Under the pieces are notes generated by a model, which was given only the letters and a program-made list of their open reading frames with translations, did no database searches and was not told where the DNA came from. From contig NZ_QNFY01000001.1 in the NCBI RefSeq assembly GCF_003290185.1, positions 124,001 through 188,000 on the forward strand: a stretch of 64,000 nucleotides of DNA, in the 5' to 3' direction. Origin of the DNA: Chryseobacterium lathyri. GTDB taxonomy: Bacteria > Bacteroidota > Bacteroidia > Flavobacteriales > Weeksellaceae. Numbering within the stretch: the stretch's first letter is position 1; each line of letters opens with the position of its first letter. Shown here piece by piece: positions 59,949 through 64,000 of the stretch. Position numbers and translations under genes: made by a program.

Positions 59949-61310
59949 TTAAGAATTCTGCTTAATTCTCTTCGCAGACATGTTTAAAAACCGCTTCACC
60001 AGGAAAACTGCAGAAACTGTGAGGCCCAGTCCTAGAGCGATCCACATTCCGAATGCCCCCATTTTTAAAGTGACACATAAGAAATACCCTAAAGGAATGG
60101 TAATCACCCAATAAGCGATAAAAGTATAGATCGATGGGATCTTTACATCCTGAAGTCCTCTGAGCATCCCCAAAGCCGTTACCTGAACGCCGTCCGAAAG
60201 CTGAAATAAAGCAGCGATAATCATTAATTTTGAAGCCAGCATAATCACTTCAACTTCCTCTTTTTTAGTAAAGAAAGTCGGTAAAATATTTCTTCCCAAA
60301 ATGAAGATCATTCCGCAGATACACATGAAAATAAAGGCTATTTTCAGGTTGTTGATCCCGACCTTTCTTAATTCAACAAAGTTCTGCTCACCCAATTTTC
60401 TTCCGATCATGACCGTTGAAGCCACACTGAATCCTACACAAAGGTTGAAGGTAAATGAAGCCATACTTAGGGCGATCTGGTGAGAAGCAATATCGTGAGC
60501 CGAAATTAGACCACAAATAAATGCAGCACCTGCGAAAGCCGTAACTTCAAAGAACATCTGTAAAGCGGTAGGCAGCCCCAGTTTCACCATCTTATCAAAC
60601 ATATTTCTGGAGAAAACCTGTATTTTTAAAGAGAAATCTTTGATATAACGTCTTGTTTTTTTCTCTTTAACCAATACCACATACAGGAATACCACCATAA
60701 ATATTCTGGAGATTAATGTTGCTAAGGCGGAACCTTTTACTCCCATTTCAGGGAAGATCCAAAGTCCTTTGATGAAAACATAGTTCAGGGCAATATTGAT
60801 GATATTGGCAATGATCGTAGCCTTGGTAACGCCTATGGTATAGGATAATCCTTCAGAAACTTCACGAAGCGTCTGAAAAGCCATAAACGGGATCATGCTG
60901 ATAGCCATAATACCCAGGAAATCTACCGTATTCGGAATGATCTTCTCCGGCTGCCCGGAATGATAGAGTAGCGGCATCCCTAAAAGCAGAATAGCCATTA
61001 AAATAATCCCCACAGACATATTGATCACAAATCCGTGACTGAATACGGAATTAATAGTTCCGTGATCCTCCTTAGAGTGTGCTTCAGAAACCAGAGGAGG
61101 AATAGCAAATGAAAATCCCAGTGCCAGCACAAACACTGAGAAAAATACAGCATTCCCCAATGAAACGGAAGCCAGTGCATCAGCACCTAAAAGTTTCCCG
61201 ACAATGATATTGTCGAACAGATTCACCGAGACCTGCCCAACCTGCGTAAGCATGACAGGAAGAGCCAGGGTAAGGCATTCTTTCGTATAGTTTTTGTTTA
61301 AAAAGTTCAT
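59949..61310 (-). CDS. MATE-family multidrug/metabolite exporter (NorM-like)
   Basis: Inner-membrane exporter of 453 residues with twelve hydrophobic segments. The start ECLTLALPVMLTQVGQVSVNLFDNIIVG matches the first MATE repeat, and the second repeat begins near FDKMVKLGLPTALQMFFEV (about 228). NorM-like members use sodium or protons to expel cationic drugs. It could also export a product of the nearby terpene synthase, but the strong terminator between the genes argues against one operon. The gene is alone between two terminators. Confidence 0.9.
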   Translation of the reverse strand: MNFLNKNYTKECLTLALPVMLTQVGQVSVNLFDNIIVGKLLGADALASVSLGNAVFFSVFVLALGFSFAIPPLVSEAHSKEDHGTINSVFSHGFVINMSVGIILMAILLLGMPLLYHSGQPEKIIPNTVDFLGIMAISMIPFMAFQTLREVSEGLSYTIGVTKATIIANIINIALNYVFIKGLWIFPEMGVKGSALATLISRIFMVVFLYVVLVKEKKTRRYIKDFSLKIQVFSRNMFDKMVKLGLPTALQMFFEVTAFAGAAFICGLISAHDIASHQIALSMASFTFNLCVGFSVASTVMIGRKLGEQNFVELRKVGINNLKIAFIFMCICGMIFILGRNILPTFFTKKEEVEVIMLASKLMIIAALFQLSDGVQVTALGMLRGLQDVKIPSIYTFIAYWVITIPLGYFLCVTLKMGAFGMWIALGLGLTVSAVFLVKRFLNMSAKRIKQNS

Positions 61311-61358
61311 AATAGTTTATGATTCATATAGTTTAATATTTAAAAGTAGGGCAAAAAA

Positions 61359-61384
61359 AATTTGCAGTAAGGCTACTGCAAATT
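61359..61384 (-). terminator. Terminator of the NtrC-like gene
   Basis: AATTTGCAGTA and TACTGCAAATT form an 11-bp stem with a 4-base loop, and the minus strand continues with a run of T. It lies 28 bases after the stop codon at 61413. Confidence 0.75.
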
Positions 61385-61412
61385 GTTATCATATATTTAA
61401 TGTTCAATTAAA

Positions 61413-62597
61413 TTATTTCCTTACAAAACTTGCAACATCCTCCTCGGAAACAGTATTTCCACCAAGAATAATTAATCTTTCCACAACATTTCTCAATTCC
61501 CTGATATTTCCAGTCCATGAAAGAACTTTAAGCGCCTCAATCGCCTTATCATCAAACTTTTTCACGGCAGTACCATGCTCATCGGCAATTAATCCGGAAA
61601 AATGATCTACCAATAATTTGATATCCTCTTTTCTGTCATCCAACGGCGGAACATAAATTTCAATTACAGAAAGCCTGTGGTAAAGGTCTTCCCTGAATTT
61701 CCCTTCCTCAATTTCCTTCTGCATGTTCTTATTGGTTGCTGCAATTACCCTTACATCAACTTTTATTTCCTTATCACTTCCTACAGGAGAAACTTTGCTT
61801 TCCTGCAATGCCCTCAAAACCTTGGCCTGAGCAATAAGGCTCATATCTCCGATCTCATCCAAGAAGATGGTACCGCCAGTTGCCTGCTCGAATTTTCCCT
61901 GCTTGTCTTTGATGGCACCTGTAAAAGAACCTTTCACATGTCCGAAAAGTTCAGATTCAATAAGCTCAGAAGGGATAGCGGCACAGTTTACTTCGATCAT
62001 CGGACCTCTTGCACGCTCGCTTTGATTGTGGATAGCATGGGCTACGAGTTCTTTTCCAGCACCATTTGGCCCTGTAATCAAAACCCGGGCATCAGAAGCA
62101 GCTACCTTTTCGATCATATCCTGAATCTTCTTCAAAGCAGGAGAATCGCCGATCATCTGGTATTTTTTGTTAACCTTTTTCTTTAAGGTCTTATTTTCAG
62201 TTTGAAGATTTTTATTTTCCTTTTTCAGACTTTCTTTGGCTAAAGCATTTTTTACACTTGTGATCAGTCTGTTGATATCAATAGGTTTGGAAATAAAATC
62301 GTATGCACCTTCCTTCAGACAGGAAACAGCAGAATCAATATCCGCGTGGCCAGAGATCATGATGAATGTACTTTCAGGCTTTAAGATCATACTTTGCTTT
62401 AAAAGTTCTGTTCCTGAAAGTTTAGGCATCTTGATATCAGAGATCACCAATGCGAAATCTTCTTTTTCTATCTGTTTGTAGCCTTCAAGGCCATCTTCAG
62501 CGATAACAAATTCGTAATCGGTAAGTTCATCAGAAAGGATACTGTGTAATACTCCCGAGATTGCTTTTTCGTCTTCTACAATAAGGATTTTTTGCAT
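61413..62597 (-). CDS. NtrC-type sigma-54 activator lacking a DNA-binding domain
   Basis: Response regulator of 394 residues. Receiver domain 1-118 with phosphoacceptor Asp54 (VISDIKMP), a coiled coil 120-145, and an AAA+ sigma-54 interaction domain 148-385 with Walker A GPNGAGKE (176-183), the GAFTGA loop as GSFTGA (223-228), Walker B GTIFLDEIGD and the arginine-finger region FREDLYHRLSV. The protein ends right after the AAA+ lid (VSEEDVASFVRK); the Fis-type HTH present in most NtrC proteins is missing and no frameshift is seen in the following bases. It may bind another protein at DNA or act in solution. Its -7 box is 5 bases before the ATG. Confidence 0.88.
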   Translation of the reverse strand: MQKILIVEDEKAISGVLHSILSDELTDYEFVIAEDGLEGYKQIEKEDFALVISDIKMPKLSGTELLKQSMILKPESTFIMISGHADIDSAVSCLKEGAYDFISKPIDINRLITSVKNALAKESLKKENKNLQTENKTLKKKVNKKYQMIGDSPALKKIQDMIEKVAASDARVLITGPNGAGKELVAHAIHNQSERARGPMIEVNCAAIPSELIESELFGHVKGSFTGAIKDKQGKFEQATGGTIFLDEIGDMSLIAQAKVLRALQESKVSPVGSDKEIKVDVRVIAATNKNMQKEIEEGKFREDLYHRLSVIEIYVPPLDDRKEDIKLLVDHFSGLIADEHGTAVKKFDDKAIEALKVLSWTGNIRELRNVVERLIILGGNTVSEEDVASFVRK

Positions 62598-62602
62598 AGT
62601 TG

Positions 62603-62635
62603 CAAATTTAGATTTTTTGATTCAATTATTAGCAA
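62603..62635 (-). promoter_or_regulatory. Promoter of the NtrC-like gene, nearly leaderless
   Basis: On the minus strand TAAATTTG (62603-62610) is a full -7 match, with TTG 22 bases upstream (62633-62635). Five bases separate the box from the ATG at 62597, so the 5' leader is predicted to be 1-3 bases. Confidence 0.5.
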
Positions 62636-62653
62636 AAACTATACCTAAATATA

Positions 62654-63313
62654 CTATTTTGAGTAATCTCTTCTACCGAAAATGGCGGATCCAACCCTTA
62701 CAGAATTTGCATCACATTCAATGGCAGCCGGGAAATCGTCACTCATTCCCATAGATAAAGTTTCGAGGGTTTTTAATTGATTTAATTCATCAAAAAGCCT
62801 TTTTAAAATTAAAAATTCTCTTTTCACCTGTTCTTTATCATCTGTAAATGTGGCCATTCCCATCAGGCCGGTTATTTCAACATTGGAGAATTTTCCGTCA
62901 ATATACTGTTGGAATAATGTTTTTGCTTCAGCAATCTCAAGTCCGAATTTAGTTTCCTCTGCTGCAATTTTTACCTGAAGCAGTACTTTAATGGTTCTGC
63001 TGTTTTTTCCGGCTTCCTTACTGATCTCTATAAGAAGCTTTTCAGAATCCACACTTTGGATGGTATCAATGAAAGAAGCAATATACTTTACTTTATTGGT
63101 CTGCAGATGTCCGATAAGGTGCCATTGGATATCTTTTGGAAGGAGAGGGTATTTCTCCATAAGCTCCTGAACCTTGTTTTCGCCAAAGACTTTTTGCCCC
63201 AGGTTATAGACTTCCTGAATGGCTTCAACCGGATGCGTTTTTGAAACTGCTACAAGCTGAACTCCCGATGGAAGCTGATTTTGTATTGCTGTATAATTTT
63301 CTTTAATATCCAT
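62654..63313 (-). CDS. YggS/PLPBP-family pyridoxal-phosphate homeostasis protein
   Basis: Cytoplasmic PLP-binding protein of 219 residues with an alanine-racemase-like barrel. Lys25 in VAVSKTHP forms the Schiff base, and the family motifs GENKVQEL near 44, WHLIGHLQTNK near 66 and SMGMSDDFPAAIECDANSVRVGSAIFG near 190 are all present. It has no known enzyme activity and keeps the level of free pyridoxal phosphate in balance. The gene lies just upstream of the NtrC-like gene on the same strand (56 bases). Confidence 0.95.
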   Translation of the reverse strand: MDIKENYTAIQNQLPSGVQLVAVSKTHPVEAIQEVYNLGQKVFGENKVQELMEKYPLLPKDIQWHLIGHLQTNKVKYIASFIDTIQSVDSEKLLIEISKEAGKNSRTIKVLLQVKIAAEETKFGLEIAEAKTLFQQYIDGKFSNVEITGLMGMATFTDDKEQVKREFLILKRLFDELNQLKTLETLSMGMSDDFPAAIECDANSVRVGSAIFGRRDYSK

Positions 63314-63395
63314 GAATGCAAATTTCTGAATTTTAAAAGCAAAAAACTAATGAATCTGTAAAATTGTTGTTTCTAGTTGCTAGCTGGCGGTTACC

Positions 63396-63418
63396 ATCAA
63401 TGTAATTGTTACATTGAT
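63396..63418. repeat. Short perfect palindrome between polysaccharide deacetylase and yggS genes
   Basis: ATCAATGTAA and TTACATTGAT are exact complements around TTG (63396-63418). There is no T run on the minus strand, so an operator or a weak terminator are both possible. Confidence 0.4.
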
Positions 63419-63429
63419 AGAGTATTACA

Positions 63430-64000
63430 TTAATTAAGAATGTCATTGATCTGCGGATACTGAGAAATCTTTCTGAAGACAAATTTGTTGCTTTTCTGAA
63501 GCTTTTCAATAAACATATCCAGTTCATTGATGGAATCTGCATCTCTGAGATATTGGTCATGTGTAAGAAAAACCAGATGTCTTGATGTTTTTTCCAGATC
63601 ATTAAGAAAGATGCTGTCCACCTTCTTAATCATGGCTTCATGGCTTCCCTTTAAAGTCATTTTTTGAGAAGGCCTCCATTCCAGATCCCAGCCGATTACT
63701 TTATAACCTGCTTTTTTCAGGCCGTTTGCGGCATCGGTGGAGCTTTTAATATCAGTAACATTAATATTGTTCAGCCTCCAGATATTTCTTCCCGGAGTTC
63801 TTGCTATCTTATCGTAAAGCTTAAGGCTGTCTTTAGCAATATCAAAATCATGGACTACAGCCTCAGGATTCTTGTAAAAATCAGTATATTTATTATGGGC
63901 GTGGCTAAAGCTGTGATTGGCAAGCTCAATCAGCGGATTGCTTCTTAAAAGCTCCATATCATCCTTTTGTCTTTTGCTTCCGTAGGCATGTTTTCCTACC
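63430..64000 (-). CDS. Polysaccharide deacetylase-family protein, 5' end cut by window edge
   Basis: The frame is open to base 64000, so the N-terminus lies outside; 189 codons are visible. LANHSFSHAH holds the HxxxH zinc motif of carbohydrate esterase family 4 NodB-like domains, and GYKVIGWDLEW and HLVFLTHDQY match later motifs of the barrel, including the Asp/His pair. Family members remove acetyl groups from chitin, peptidoglycan or capsule. The metal-binding Asp pair of motif 1 would lie upstream. An internal ATG at 63957 is not the start because conserved-looking sequence continues before it. Confidence 0.8.
   Translation of the reverse strand, partial: VGKHAYGSKRQKDDMELLRSNPLIELANHSFSHAHNKYTDFYKNPEAVVHDFDIAKDSLKLYDKIARTPGRNIWRLNNINVTDIKSSTDAANGLKKAGYKVIGWDLEWRPSQKMTLKGSHEAMIKKVDSIFLNDLEKTSRHLVFLTHDQYLRDADSINELDMFIEKLQKSNKFVFRKISQYPQINDILN

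Noticed and set aside
59949..61310. Biosynthetic operon joining the MATE exporter and the terpene synthase
   Set aside because: A perfect 22-bp terminator and about 540 bases separate them; co-transcription is unlikely.
61677..62186. Plus-strand open frame of 169 codons
   Set aside because: Antisense to the AAA+ domain of the NtrC-like gene, with no start signal or domain.

Overview
The window is chromosomal DNA from a Bacteroidetes bacterium of the Flavobacteriia, most likely Chryseobacterium or a close relative. The evidence is the low GC content, SusC/SusD and type IX sorting-domain proteins, promoters with the TAnnTTTG -7 element, stearoyl-ACP desaturase-type and FabI lipid genes, and the general look of the proteins. 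No rRNA, tRNA, CRISPR array, prophage or intact insertion sequence was seen. Both edges cut a gene: an aminotransferase on the left and a polysaccharide deacetylase on the right.

Layout. 0-9 kb: aminotransferase, secreted M28 peptidase, RsmG, two small envelope proteins, an AddB-like nuclease and a T9SS-exported serine hydrolase. 9-23 kb: glutaryl-CoA-type dehydrogenase, then a polysaccharide utilisation locus. A Nudix-type regulator and an MFS transporter diverge from susC-susD-GH30-GH3-GH16-GH30. The enzyme set fits a beta-1,3/1,6-glucan (laminarin or fungal glucan): the GH16 and GH30 enzymes cut the chain, SusCD imports oligomers and GH3 releases glucose. A short palindrome lies over the presumed susC promoter. 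23-26.6 kb: FabI, a LEA-like small protein, Tag glycosylase and a secreted protein with YadA-head-like repeats.

26.6-32 kb: a compact type VI secretion cargo operon on the minus strand. It holds VgrG, two unrecognised proteins, a PAAR-like (DUF4280) polymorphic toxin with a C-terminal PD-(D/E)xK nuclease-like domain, and an Imm70-like immunity protein. 32-41 kb: NAD-binding protein, nucleoside phosphorylase, a MauG-type dihaem peroxidase next to a T9SS PhoX-like phosphatase, an LRR protein and a SUI1-like factor. 40.8-45 kb: an AT-rich accessory stretch with two small helix-turn-helix proteins, a membrane TPR-HTH regulator and a secreted protein.

45-64 kb: mainly housekeeping (GpmI, acyl-ACP desaturase, Map, Era, YggS), two Crp-like regulators, an SMR exporter, DoxX, S9 peptidase, GNAT, MATE exporter and an NtrC-like regulator with no DNA-binding domain. 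In the middle is a complete class I terpene synthase (58396-59409) with no prenyl transferase or tailoring gene beside it. Intergenic spaces carry inverted-repeat elements; two of them (about 50.75-50.89 and 57.23-57.42 kb) share sequence and look like a mobile or repetitive family. The most novel items are the T6SS effector cassette with its two unknown partners, the terpene synthase, the Nudix-linked glucan locus and the repeat family.
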